Source of the DNA: Lineus longissimus
Lineage: Eukaryota; Nemertea; Pilidiophora; Heteronemertea; Lineidae
Direction of reading: 5' to 3'
Assembly: GCF_910592395.1 (NCBI RefSeq)
Contig: NC_088315.1
Span: 12,156,501 to 12,220,500 of the forward strand
Length of the DNA stretch: 64,000 bases
How positions within the stretch are numbered: position 1 is the first letter of the stretch; every line of letters starts with the position of its first letter. Positions 10,641 to 21,702 of this stretch are shown in pieces. The position numbers and the translations under genes were made by a program. The notes under the pieces were generated by a model. It ran no database searches and was not told where the DNA came from. It was given only the letters and a program-made list of their open reading frames with translations.

Positions 10641-10830
10641 GACAATTCCCCCCGGACCCCCCCCCCCCCCCCTGTCAGTTGCCCCCCACCCCCCAGAAAA
10701 TTGCCACCCCCAGTAAAATAACCCCCCTGAACTACTGCTCACGGAAACAAAAGAAATGGAAGTTTTATGCCCTTCCAACAGTGAAGGGCTTCAGGCATGG
10801 GGGGGGGGGGGGGGGGGTGTCAGTACATCA
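10641..10830. repeat. C-rich/G-rich block (poly-C and poly-G tracts)
   Basis: Runs of 6-17 C separated by short AT-containing linkers (AGTAAAATAA) occur at 10650-10730. The bridge at 10737-10797 resembles 38612-38675, and a run of about 20 G follows at 10798-10817. The C-rich half matches 49015-49150 and is similar in style to 18105-18180. On the G-rich strand it could form quadruplexes. Confidence 0.7.
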
Positions 10831-11242
10831 TTTCCACCGCGCGTGAATTTAGTAGAGTATATACGGGTCGATTATACGCGAGCCCTCTACTTTTTCGGAT
10901 GACATATCCGGCCATCGAGCGAACTCGCCAAGATCGGCAAATCATTGAATATCCATGTTCATGGGAATCCACGTGCATTGTATAGGCCTAATTGTCACCA
11001 TTGTCAATGCCGCGCGGTCGCGGTGAGTGTCAACTTTGTCTTGACTTGAAAGACCAGGCTAGCGTCAACAATGGCCATGGCTGGCGGGGATTGACTTCAT
11101 TAACCCTCGCCTGCTACTAAAAGACTTAAAGGAAAAAGCTTACGATTTCAACAAAAACAATTTTATGCAAATTTAATGTCTCTTTGGCCAAACTAGAAAC
11201 CAAAATGCACGGATATTGTGCAAGGAGTACAAAGACCTGAAA

Positions 11243-12746
11243 TCACTCAATATCGTCATCCATATCCTCAAAGATCAGACCATCTTCAATACCTTCATCG
11301 TCTGACCCACCAAAATTTATTACATCATGGTCTACATGCTCCGGTACAGGCTCCTCATCATTCTGTAGTAGCCTACAGGCTCTCCGCGCGGTGTGGATCG
11401 CTTCGGCGGTTATCTGACCCCAAGACTCACCAATGATGCGCATGACCTCAAACCTTGATATGGCAGGAGATCCGCCATGTCCATCATTGCTCGCAATTTT
11501 CCATGCCTTCCACAGCCTGCGCATGTTACTTTTGAAAGATCGCATTATCGTGCGGTCTAGAGGTTGTACAATTGAGGTACACCTCCCAGGAATCATGTGC
11601 ACAAAACCGGGTGAATCTTCAATTGTCTGTTGGAGATGGGCATTTCTGTGGACTGAGAACATGTCCCAAATTAAGAGAAAGGGAAATGCATCCCCTACAA
11701 AAGGCAGGCGGCAATCATTAACCCAGGCAAGAAGCGTTTCCCAGGTAGCCCAACCTGTTTGTGAACCTGTTACCCGGACATTTTCTGGAGCGTTAGCTTG
11801 TAAATTTTGCATTTCTTCTCCATCTGCCCTTAGATTCTTAAAGATTACACTGGTGGGCATCTTTCTCCCATCGAAAGTAATGCCCAACGTTACGGTACAA
11901 CCAAGCTTTGCGTTGCCGCGGGAAGTACGTACGTCTACCTGTTTGGCTCCTTTAGTGCTGTATGTGTACCTGGGAGCCATGTCCCATAGGGCAAAAGTCT
12001 CATTCATATTAATGATGAGATCAATTCCATTTTCTTCCACAGTTGTAGCTACATCCTGGCGGACGTTTTCAACCAGTTCTTCAGCATTTGCAGGTATTGT
12101 TGTAGAATCCTTGCACGATTTTCGGTAACTAAGTTCATTTCTGCTTAAGAATCCATGTAACCATCCTCTTGAGGCTTTAAATTCAGCATAGTGAGGTCTG
12201 TTCATGCGGTATTCTTCTTGTTGGTCTTCAGGTAGCTCCGCCCACCATCCATTAAACTCACGCTGGCTTTGCATCATCAAGTCCTCTCCGGACACTGGGA
12301 GTCCTTGTCCACGTCGTTCGTGCATCCACTCCGTAACCAAACGATCAACCTCGGGCCAGAGGGCTGAAACAAAAACCTTCATCTTGATCAAGTTCCCAAA
12401 ACCAATTTTAAGTGATAACATTGTTTAATGTTATCATTCCGTTATGGGGGAAAACTTTATTTAATTTAATTTGACCTACCTACGCCTCGTTGTCTTTGTC
12501 GATGCATTCTAGCTTGCCGATTGCTGGCCTCACGGTGCCTCTCTCGAATTTCTTCTTCTTCATTGAGCCATCGTCGCATCGTCCTTCGAGGGATGTTATA
12601 TTCCCTTGCAAAGTCAGTGGCTGTAATCCCACGAGGCTGCCTTAAAATGTCAGCAGCATGAAAGTCATCTAACAGACGGATAAAGAATAAGACCTATGAC
12701 GTCGAGGGTAGGCATCATCATCAACATCATCAGCATTTTCCATCAT
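11243..12746 (-). pseudogene. Pogo/Tigger-type transposase of element C, two exons
   Basis: Exon 1 (12480-12746) starts at tandem ATGs and encodes an acidic leader, RRHRSYS, then the HTH (QPRGITATDFAREYNIP). The frame shifts between them near 12670-12690, where bases are missing relative to the copy at 23.3 kb. The intron is 116 bp with a GTAGGT donor and TTTGTTTCAG acceptor. Exon 2 (11243-12363) is open for 372 residues: CENP-B-type HTH, then the DDE domain, IWDMFSVHRN (second Asp), QPLDRTIMRSFK (third Asp) and an acidic tail. The first catalytic position reads INMNETF, Asn where other copies have Asp. With the exon 1 shift this copy is probably inactive, although exon 2 stays fully open. 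Confidence 0.85.
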
Positions 12747-12853
12747 GAGCACAGATGTGAGAAGACTTAATGGCAAAATTGCGGGTAAAATCTTAATCTT
12801 GAATTGACCAGTGAGCCAAACTGTGACAGAATGTGCCTGTCTTTGTCAATAGT

Positions 12854-12987
12854 CCTTTTTATACGGTGCGGGTTTGAACCGGACCGAGGAAGGTTCGGGT
12901 ATTTTCGACACGCAAAATCGGTTCCTATCAGTGTGCAAAAAAGCAAACCTTCCTCGATCCGGTTCGAACCCGCACCGTGTAAAAAGG
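12854..12987. mobile_element. 134-bp foldback MITE nested in element C
   Basis: Arms of about 42 bp: CCTTTTTATACGGTGCGGGT at the left is matched on the opposite strand at the right (ending 12987) with a few mismatches. It lies upstream of exon 1 of the transposase, inside the element's left-hand terminal region as read on the gene strand. Confidence 0.7.
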
Positions 12988-13177
12988 CCTCACATGCCTG
13001 AGATGTCCTGACCATTGCGATTAGAAAATGGTGTCAATTTCAGCTAGGCCTACTGGTCTGTCGTTGAAATGAAACTCATCATTCATTCGATCTAACTTGG
13101 CCTGGATTGAGTATATTCAATAGTTTGCGTGCTCGGAAAGTTGGTCGTGGTGGCCGGATATGTCATCCGATACAGTA

Positions 13178-13749
13178 TATAATAAGGGATGTATTTGGAG
13201 CAAGAACCTGATTCTCAAGTCATAACCAAAGCCGACATGCATAAAATCCCTTGTGGCCAAGTTAGATAATATTAACGCCAAACCTCTCCATCCGAGGACT
13301 ACTTGATTAGCAATTCAAAATGGCTGCACCGTAGACCCTGGCACCCCTACGTTACATGCCGCGTCGCCGCCAGAATCTGGACGTGGCGTAGTAACTCACA
13401 CAACGTAGTGAGTGTAATGGTCACGTGTATGTATAAAGTGTAAACAAAATTCATATATCCATCATGTCCATGGAATCTGAAAATATTTGTGCAGACCCAT
13501 GACAGTTCCGGTTCCGGTACAGTTTGTTGCATTCCATACGGGCCGCGCTTGCCGATCCTGCTTTCACGACGCACCGCAACCACAGTTACCATGATTCCCA
13601 TTGTTTCCTTCCTCGTGACGCAATTATTTCATGACGTCATGAGCCATTGACCATTCACGCAAGTAGATTTATTCACACCGGCGCCACTGTCCTGGACATC
13701 ATTTGAGGATGTTTCTCACTTCCTTCCGACATGCCCGATATATACCTCT
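13178..13749. other. Non-coding stretch
   Basis: No gene seen. A short piece at 13290-13330 (GATTAGCAATTCAAAATGGC) recurs inverted near 16850-16875. Confidence 0.3.
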
Positions 13750-14047
13750 TTAAGGGCAAAGCTCAATACCTGTTATGATACGAGTAATCTCCATTTTCTG
13801 TCTGTGTCGGATCTGACTAAAATCCTTCACCTCCCTCTGCTGAGATAATCAATGAGTTCTTTGTACAGCGTAACTCTGTATTGCCCTGATTCCATTGGCA
13901 TTATTATGATTTTATCTTTAAATAGTTGTGAGCTTATTCTGTATAACCTGTAATTTCTTATGATATATTTTGTAATAATTATTGTATGTTACCGTTGGCC
14001 CCTAGTGGGCGTTTATAGTGTAATAAAAGAATTTGAATTTGAATTTG
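13750..14047 (+). repeat. Probable LINE 3' UTR with GAATTT microsatellite tail
   Basis: The stretch ends in AATAAAAGAATTTGAATTTGAATTTGAATTTG-like tandem hexamers (14025-14052). A short 3'-terminal microsatellite of this kind is usual for CR1/L2-type LINEs. No coding part is attached. Confidence 0.4.
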
Positions 14048-14429
14048 AATTTGTATCTAAAAATCGTCTTCTAGAACATACATGACAACAACGTCGGCGG
14101 AGAGAGTTGTGACATTCATTGCAGACAAAGAAAACGTCCCCTTCTTCTCGATTTACGTACTTTACTTCAAAAAAGTCAGTTTTAACACTACTGCACAAAT
14201 ATAGAGTGGTCTTAAAGTTCCATTTGGATAGAGATTTGACGGACTGATTTGGAAATTCATTCCAACCATGCAACTGTTTCAGAAATGAGAAAAAGTTCCT
14301 TGGTGTCATGACATGCATTCAATTATTATTTCACCACAAAGAGCTGCTTCTGTCAGCAGATATGAGACAGCTACCGGGGCGGGGACTATTTCTTTATGGG
14401 GCCTTATTGTTCAGCGTCTCCAAGGAATT

Positions 14430-14610
14430 CTATTTATAGAGTCCAATGCCATGGGGGGGGGGGGGGGTTGGGGGGGCCTTCCCCCAAATGTACTGACTAA
14501 AACCTGTCACTTTCAGAGAACTGGGGAGGGGGTTTGGGGGACTCATCCCCCAATGTACTGGCTAAATATGTCAGAAGGACGGGGGTTGGGGGGCTCCCCC
14601 ATGTCAAACA
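14430..14610. repeat. G-rich minisatellite-like block
   Basis: Long G runs (14451-14480) and three imperfect repeats of a ~70-bp unit with GGGGG..CCCCC pairs around CCCCCAATGTACTGGCTAAA. Similar G/C-paired units lie at 41235-41450. Confidence 0.6.
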
Positions 14611-15661
14611 GTTACAAGTGTGAGTTCACTAGAGATTGCTCTTTACATATTATATCTGACATCTGACACGTCCAGTTGGTCGTTACTTGTCACTACTGTT
14701 TCTACATGACAAAAGCATTTTTGTGGCCCACCAAATAAGTTTTGAATTGAGAACACGTCGTATGGTAGACATAAATCAAGATACCTGACATGAACATACA
14801 AAAATAAATTATTTTTCGCTATGTTGTAATATCATACTTTAGGCCACCTTTGAACCCTGCAGGCCGCTAAAGCGACCTGAACGTTACATGAGCCCCACCC
14901 TAGTGGCCTGGCATGCACGAGGGGGACCACGACTTCCCGAGCATAGAAGCGATTATTTTGGTTTCGCAATTAGTCACATAAACCCTTGGATATCGTTAGC
15001 AACAATCAATCATAGGTAATAGGCTCTAGATTCTTTATTTCGTTATGGATTTGAATTCTGAAAACGTCAAGAACTTAGAACATTAAGTTTTTTTATGAAC
15101 TTCAATAGATAAATAAAAATATCACCCTATAAAGCTTAGTACCAAGTAAAAGTAGAAGCGCCAAGCAAGAAAATAAGATATGTTCCATGTCTATAACTAG
15201 TATAGTTTTATTTTTTCATTTTTTTCAATAAGGCCCTCGGGAAAAAATTGAAAAATATCTAAATGCCATAATATTCAGTAATAAAGCTTTATTCTATGCA
15301 AAAGCGGGAGAATGGATAAATACAGCTACGTTACAGTTTACTTTATGAAGCTACCTCTTCTAGCTTTTTTAAATTTCTTTTTGAAAATACCCAAAATTAC
15401 CCCCAGGGAGCTCAGGATTAAAACGGTTAACGATAGTACCGCCATATAAACACGTAACTGTCATTTAATCCTGATGACAAGTTTTTGTTGCAGTCAATTC
15501 ACAATATTCATACAGCAAATGGTATATATTTGTCATTGATATATTCTAGTTAGTGTCGTATAAAATATCTTTATGCAATTTATTGTTTATTCGCCGTATT
15601 GGGGAAAGTTAACACCTACAGTAATTATAATCAAAGCTTTAGGGCGAAAATTCAACCCATC
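14611..15661. other. AT-rich non-coding stretch
   Basis: No ORF with recognisable content, no TIRs or tandem repeats found by eye. Confidence 0.35.
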
Positions 15662-17039
15662 GGTCTCACTAGCCAAATATGCGTTTTTCACTAAAAGTCA
15701 CGCTTTTCGAAGGATTCATGTGAAGAGTGCTCAAGGACGGACAAGTAACATGTTTTGGAATGCCCCTGGAACCCTCCCTATTGATATAAAGCCATCATGT
15801 GACATACCATTGTGCTTGTAATTGCCTCTAGATGTCATTTCTGTGGTAAAATGTGGCACGTAGATATATCACCTAGATGTTAAGTTCACACTACCCAGTC
15901 GGTACGAGGTCAGTTTTGCCCTCCCCAAAATATATTTCTTCAGACGCATGCCGTTTCAATGAATATGAATGGTCCTGTTCCAAATATTCTTTACTTTACA
16001 TCCAAGCCGGGGGGGGGGGGAGGGGGCGAGGTTTGTCCTAGTTCATTGAGGCCGAATTTCCTTGGTTCGTGTTCTTGGACATATAGCGAAAAAAAGATGT
16101 GATGGGATGCAATGAACCTCAAAAAAAAAGAAGAAGGTAAAACGGGGTATTTGTAGTCCCTTTTTCATCGATAACTTTAGTTACGCAAGGGATTTCTAGG
16201 CAGATTCACTATAACCGGCCTGCATATCTTCCAATATGACAGCCTCCGGCTTCCAATATGACGGCTCCGACGTCAGGATGGGTCTGCTGACGTCATGACG
16301 TCACAATGCGACGTCTCGAGCCCTGGCCCCTGTCACTTCAGTCAAAAGCTTTTGCGCGTTCACACACAGCTTGGTGATCGATTTTTGCTCGGAATCAAAT
16401 TGTGAAAAGAAGGTTTGTATTAAATGTATATGACGAATGAAAAAGATTGATGATAGGCCTACTGCTGGCCGGTGGGCGTGTTTAGTATCGACCTTTTGTG
16501 TACTGTTCCATTGGCCTACTGACATCTCACTTCTCATCGGTCACTTCATGGTCAGAGTAAATGATACTGCCCACCTCACTCCTCATTTTGTTATTTCTTT
16601 TCGTTTATCAATACATCATTTATAGTACACTGAAACTCTGATGATGGCGGCCACGGGTACAGTGGACTAGTATCTTAAATTGCCCAAGGGTGGATTCTGG
16701 ACCAGTGCCCGTCATAGATATGGAAACGGCAAAAAAATTGCGTTCATACCTTATTGCACGCTTTTCGGCTCTGCCACTGGACTACAACCTCTATTCGCAG
16801 GGGTCAGTAAGCTCCCCCACTTCCGGTACGCGGTGTTCTTATTGTGTAGCCGTTTTGAATTGCTAATCAAGTAGTCCCTGCCCGGATGTAGAGGTTGGGG
16901 TAATGACACACACCGGTGGTAATGAATATAATTCACCAGAAGATCAAAATACACATCACAAACATTTCCGAGTGCTCGGCTTCGTCCTTACTCAACAGAT
17001 TGCCCATGGCATACCCTAAGAGGAAAATGTGTGTCCTTT

Positions 17040-17215
17040 TTCACCATGGTAAATCCACAGTTCATGTTCCATATCAAACACAGTCCACCATGGTGAATTG
17101 GGACAGTAAAATCTCTCACCATGGTGAGCATGGTAAATTCTGAAATCACCATGGCGTAAACGCTGAATTCAGTATGGTGACATCTTGTTCAGAATATGGT
17201 AGGTTCATAATTTAC
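17040..17215. repeat. Cluster of palindromic CACCATGGTG motifs
   Basis: CACCATGGT/CACCATGGTG-type sites at 17042, 17086, 17117 and 17147, with looser ATGGT copies after them, spaced 44, 31 and 30 bp. It looks like a decayed minisatellite with a palindromic core. Confidence 0.5.
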
Positions 17216-17619
17216 AATGGTTGAGGAGATTTTTTCCGACAAGGGACTTGATAATGATATGGTTTTGACCCAATTTCACATTTAGTGTGACTTTTTGTTT
17301 TGTTTCAGTAGCGCTTCAATTTATATTGTTACTCCTTTCTCAAGGCAGGCCAGCATCTGATTATGGGAGGTCTGTATGCAGCTCGGCAAGTTGGAAAAAC
17401 TATTTTCCTGGGTGATTGATAAGTAAATTCAGCCAGATTCTGTTCTCCATATATCTAAGGTTCTCAGAAGGTGATAGCCAAAAGAAATGCTGCAAAATAT
17501 TTTTAGCTGTGTGAACATTAATGGGAGTACATGTATAATGGGATTGAATCGCATTGATTGGTTTTTATCAATGTTTGGTGCTGTGATTTTTATCCTGCTG
17601 CTTTCCCCATCATCTTCAG

Positions 17620-17882
17620 ATCCTGTGGCAATATCTGAAGCCATCGCAGGAGCACATGAAGGCACAGCTGAAGGAAAAGAAAATCTGGACCAAGGAGAAT
17701 GCAGAAATTCGTCTAGTGTCTGCACTGTGCATCATGCAGCTAATAAGCAAGATTGAGGGCCAACTCTCGGCAGATTTGGATGACCTCGATGTAGTACTTG
17801 AGTGTCTCCTGCTCAGACCGGATAATAATGGGTGTATCCAACCGTTCATGGAAACTGTCTCAAAACACTTGAACGACTTGAA
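17620..17882 (+). CDS. Candidate internal exon inside T1, unrecognised protein
   Basis: A 263-nt segment lies between a strong acceptor (CTTTCCCCATCATCTTCAG) and a consensus donor (GTAAGT at 17883) and is open for 87 codons, exon phase 0 to 2. The translation starts ILWQYLKPSQEHMKAQL, is leucine- and lysine-rich and probably helical (VSALCIMQLISKIEG, DDLDVVLECLLLRPDNN). I do not recognise the family. It is missing from T2. It may be part of a transposon-borne gene, or a host exon captured by T1. No partner exon was found. Confidence 0.4.
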
Positions 17883-18104
17883 GTAAGTTTGATAATAAGA
17901 AAATAAAATGCTGTTTAATTATCTGACAAGTAAAAGGGAGTCTTATTGGCAGGAGCGTAAGTTGCACAAAGTTGAGTTAGGGGACCCTCTTGTTGCATTG
18001 AAAACTGAAATTACTAGTATTCATGCCTGTATGAGGAATGTATTTATTGCCAATTCAAATTTGACCCAGTTTCTAAAGTGCATATTTGTCCCTGGCGGTA
18101 CCAG

Positions 18105-18180
18105 GTAAAAATCCCCCCCGTTAAATCCCCCCCCCTCCCCCCGTTAATATCCCCCCAGTAAATATCCCCCCCCCCCCGGT
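18105..18180. repeat. C-rich block inside T1
   Basis: Runs of 6-12 C separated by GTTAAAT/AGTAAATAT linkers, the same style as 10650-10730 and 49030-49150. The glycine-rich ORF on its minus strand is a by-product. Confidence 0.65.
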
Positions 18181-19599
18181 AAAATACACAAACGGTATTT
18201 ATAGAACACATAAATGTGATGATCGATGCCACCACTCACCAACAATTCAAAACATAACGTCGCAAATCAGACTGATTTCAAACTGGTGTAAAACACAAAG
18301 TTCTATTTAATTACACATTGTGTCGGACAACAGCTTGTGATATTCTGAATTGACTGACGGTCTTGTCGTGCGCCATTAAATACTGTAGTGTCAAGTATGG
18401 GTCATGTACCAACCCCAACTATAGCTGGCCTCACTCAATGGTAATGCAAAGTAACATGAAAAATACTGCTATCTAGTCAATGGTGTGGCTTTAACTAGAG
18501 ACACCAGTAACTTTGAAAATACTTTATTTTGAAATAATGTTAGATAAACTAGTATAAAACCTCAAATGTATCATTGTTGGTCTGTAAAGGGTTAACATTG
18601 TATCTAAATCAGATAGATTTATGATAAAATAAAACAATTCAGGTATAAGAATGAAGAAACCTAGCATCTTCATGATTTATGACAGGATATATTGAGCTAT
18701 TTATAGGAACTACAAATACCCCGAGCCAACGGGCTACAAATACCCCGAGGGTACCTTGGTCAGAAAAGTGTCTCTGAAAAGTTAAATTTTAATAATTACA
18801 TCAAATGCCGCATACAACATTCTCTTTACTCAATACTGATCACTTGAACCAAGTTTCAAGTACGTATATCAATGCTCTATAATTGTGGAAAATTCATACT
18901 GGCAAAAAGTTAAATCCCAACTTTTTTTGTGCATTTGTCTGATTTGTTTACTTCTTATAGCCAAAGCTCTTACATAACATTTTGCATAATCCCAAACTAT
19001 TCATGGTGTGATACTTAAGAGCTACCTCCTTCATATCCATGCTTGCGTTTGCTAAATAATTCCAGGGTTACCGGAATATGAATCAAAAACATTGCCAGGG
19101 GCTACAAATACCCCGTTTTACCTTATATGGCTATCGTATGGAGGTCAGCGCATGTGCCCAAAAAATATATGAGCCCGCTCCTTGGTACCCAGTCGGGCTT
19201 ATTTGGTGTGATTTTTGATCGTTTGTGGGATCTGGGTGGTGTCGAAAGTAGCGCTTCCTATTGGTCACAAAACCAATTAGTTGCCTCGCATGTGCAAGAG
19301 AGACCTTCCCTAGGTCTCTACCTACCCAAAAACGTGTAGGTTCTTGTATTTAATGTCAAAAATTTGGTCTCTGGATCAATCCAGTACCATGCGTCCCGCA
19401 GCAGGAGCACACTTGACGTCACACCCCGAGGTGTCCACCGCACTGGCTAGTGAGACCTTAACAACCACATATGGTCAAATTGAAAGTACAAGGACCGGAA
19501 TCCACTGGGACATGATTTGAAACCACAGGTAGCCTACAGGAAGTTACCTAGAAACCGATTTAATACCCATGGAGGTATTTATTATGTCACTGGGGCCTC

Positions 19600-20523
19600 G
19601 CCAAGTCGTTGTGGCCAAATCTGCGTTTTTCACTAAAAGTCACGCTTTTCAAAGGATTGTGAGGAGTGCCTAGGCAGGACAAGCATCATGTATTGGAATG
19701 CCACTGGAACCCTCCCTCTTGATATATATATCAATCATGTGACATACCAATACCATTGTGCTTGTAATTGCCTCTAGATGTCATTTCTGTGGTAAAAAGT
19801 GGCGATATCACCTAGATGTTAAGGTCTCACCAGCCAGTGTGAACGAGGTCTGTTTTGTTCTCCCCAATAATATAACTTTTCAGACGCATGCCGTTTCCAT
19901 GGCTATGAATGGGCCTGTCCTGTTCCAAATACTATTTACTTTAACGTCATGATACAGAGGATACTTTGGTGATTTTATGAGGCCATCTTCTGTGAGTTTG
20001 GGACCAAGCCATCGCACTCTGCTTGGCCTCATACGCGATGACAAGTCCAAGTCGCCGGGCGAGGTTTGTCCAAGTTCACTGAGGGAGAAGTATCTTGGTA
20101 CGTGTTCTGGGCCATTGAGTGAAAAAATGCTGGGATGGGGTACACATTATGCAATGAACCTCCAAAGTGTATACATGTGGTTTAACGTATGGAGGTCAGC
20201 TCATGTGCCCAAAAAAATCTCCTCTGCATGGTATGACCCGCTCCTTTGCCCTAGTCGGGCAAATGTGGTGTGATTTTGACTGTTTGTGGGATCTGGGTGG
20301 TGTCGAAGGTGGCGCCCCCTATTGGTCACAAAACCAATTAGTTGCCTCGAATGTGCCACAGAGACCTTTCATAGGTCTATACCTACCCAAAAATGTGTAG
20401 GTTCTTGTATTCAATGTCAACAATTCGTCATTTGGGTTAAATCCGGGACATGCCATGCCTCCCGCGGCAGGGGCACATCTGACGTCACGCCCTGAGAGAT
20501 CCATCGCACTGGCTAGTGAGACC
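19600..20523. mobile_element. Repeat R copy 2
   Basis: Shares with copy 1 the blocks GCGTTTTTCACTAAAAGTCA, CAGACGCATGCCGTTTC and, at the right, GTTTGTGGGATCTGGGTGGT to CACTGGCTAGTGAGACC. It lacks T1, so it gives the empty site. It has a middle section (19940-20060) that copy 1 replaces by a G-rich run at 16009-16025. Confidence 0.7.
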
Positions 20524-20920
20524 ATAGGAGGTTTGGATTGCTGTCCATATGATTACCAGAAGCAAAATCAAAGTTTCATCATCATATGCTAATGATAAAA
20601 TGACATGTGTTAGCGGGTGACGTCATCGATATTCATGTTAATTGTCATTAACTAATCACGGAGCTTATATTTTTAAATGTGTCCAGGGGTTAACAAGAGT
20701 ACCACCGGAAGTGGAGAGCGCATTGACCCCTTGAAATAGGAGTTGCATAACTATGATAGACTACCAGCAGGCCGCAGTGGCGCTACTGTATTCACCAACA
20801 GAGCACTGGATCTGGTGCATAGACATGATAGATATGAGCATCAGTTTATTTATATCACTATAAGTGGCCATTGCGACCTCGCGCGATGATTGTTTTGAAA
20901 TCGAATGCCACCTCATCCAC

Positions 20921-21417
20921 CCTGGAAAATCAATTCCCCAAATAGCCGAGCATCTTATCAGGCCATCCAGTTGGCCATGGGAAATAAAAATTAATTTGAT
21001 AACGTTAGAAAAACTGCGTTGTTGGGTCCTCCAACGAAATATTGTTGCATTCAACTGGTGCTAGGTTCTTCAAGCATGATTCGCATCAAATAAAGAGAAA
21101 CATGCACTGCTGGTTTGTACTATGGAAAGCGAACGAATTGTAAAATATGCATGGATGGATTTTGTGCGTGCACCACACAGTTACCCGCTGGTTAATTTAC
21201 CTCGAAATTTACTAGTGCATATGATGACAGTTTTGTCCATGTTACCGGATAGGCACAGTTTACTTCAGAAAATTTACCAACGTCGCACACTTTGGATGTT
21301 TTTCTTGCGAGGCTGCCATTCTCTCAAGCCTCAAGGAGCACTATCCAGGACAGTTTGCTCGGTTAGTTGGAAGGCCTGATAAGATGCTTGGCAATCCGAG
21401 GGTTTTATTCTCCAGGG
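20921..21417. repeat. Inverted repeat pair, about 45-55 bp arms
   Basis: 20921-20975 and 21370-21417 pair as imperfect inverted copies, sharing AGCATCTTATCAGGCC. Probably ends of a foldback or MITE-type unit. Nothing else is evident between 20524 and 21700. Confidence 0.4.
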
Positions 21418-21702
21418 TGTCATCAGATAGTACCTCAATACACGCATGGTTTTGATACTAGCAAAGCGGCAAATGGTTTTGCACCTTTAAAACTCGAAAC
21501 ATTTCTGCGTGCTCCAGTAATCATCACAGGGTGTCATGTTCATCTCATGATTATGTATCTTATGAATTCACTTTTCTAATAAAGGCCACTTTGATACTGA
21601 AAATTGTATAGAGCTCATAGAGATTCCACGACGTCTGTTAATATTTGCAGCCCCAAATCTGATCACATCATGACGACCTGGCAAACAGTAGACAAAGATA
21701 TA

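Larger units (their letters stand above)
10890..13175 (-). mobile_element. Full-length pogo/Tigger-type element C
   Basis: Terminal inverted repeats at 10890-10914 (CTTTTTCGGATGACATATCC...) and 13151-13175 (reverse complement CTGTATCGGATGACATATCC...) match at 23 of 25 positions, and each end is flanked by TA (10888-10889, 13176-13177), the target duplication expected for Tc1/mariner-pogo elements. The element carries a two-exon transposase gene on the minus strand and a nested 134-bp MITE at 12854-12987. Size is 2286 bp. Confidence 0.88.
16134..19124. mobile_element. TIR element T1 (~3.0 kb) inserted in repeat R
   Basis: The ends are inverted repeats reading AAGGTAAAACGGGGTATTTG inward from 16134 and, on the other strand, from 19124. 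Near the right end, at about 18713-18765, further copies of the GGGGTATTTGTAGCCC motif occur in both orientations. A shorter relative, T2, is at 43720-45193: T1's left ~95 bp matches T2's right end reversed, and T1's right ~0.9 kb matches T2's left part reversed. The inner 16.24-18.23 kb is unique to T1 and contains a candidate exon, a CACCATGG cluster and a C-rich block. Superfamily unknown. Confidence 0.75.
15662..19457. mobile_element. Repeat R copy 1, split by element T1
   Basis: The two halves are 15662-16126 and 19125-19457. The outer ends are perfect 14-bp inverted repeats (GGTCTCACTAGCCA at 15662-15675; complement at 19444-19457). Joined across T1, the halves follow the order of copy 2 (19600-20523), which has the same left and right blocks with nothing between them. 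No coding capacity was seen, so it is probably a non-autonomous DNA element. Confidence 0.75.

Noticed and set aside
12767-13015. 82-codon ORF and its plus-strand partner upstream of pogo element C exon 1
   Set aside because: Both are translations of the foldback MITE arms at 12854-12987.
18044-18235. Glycine-rich ORF on the minus strand
   Set aside because: By-product of C-rich tracts; the same happens at 48939-49251.
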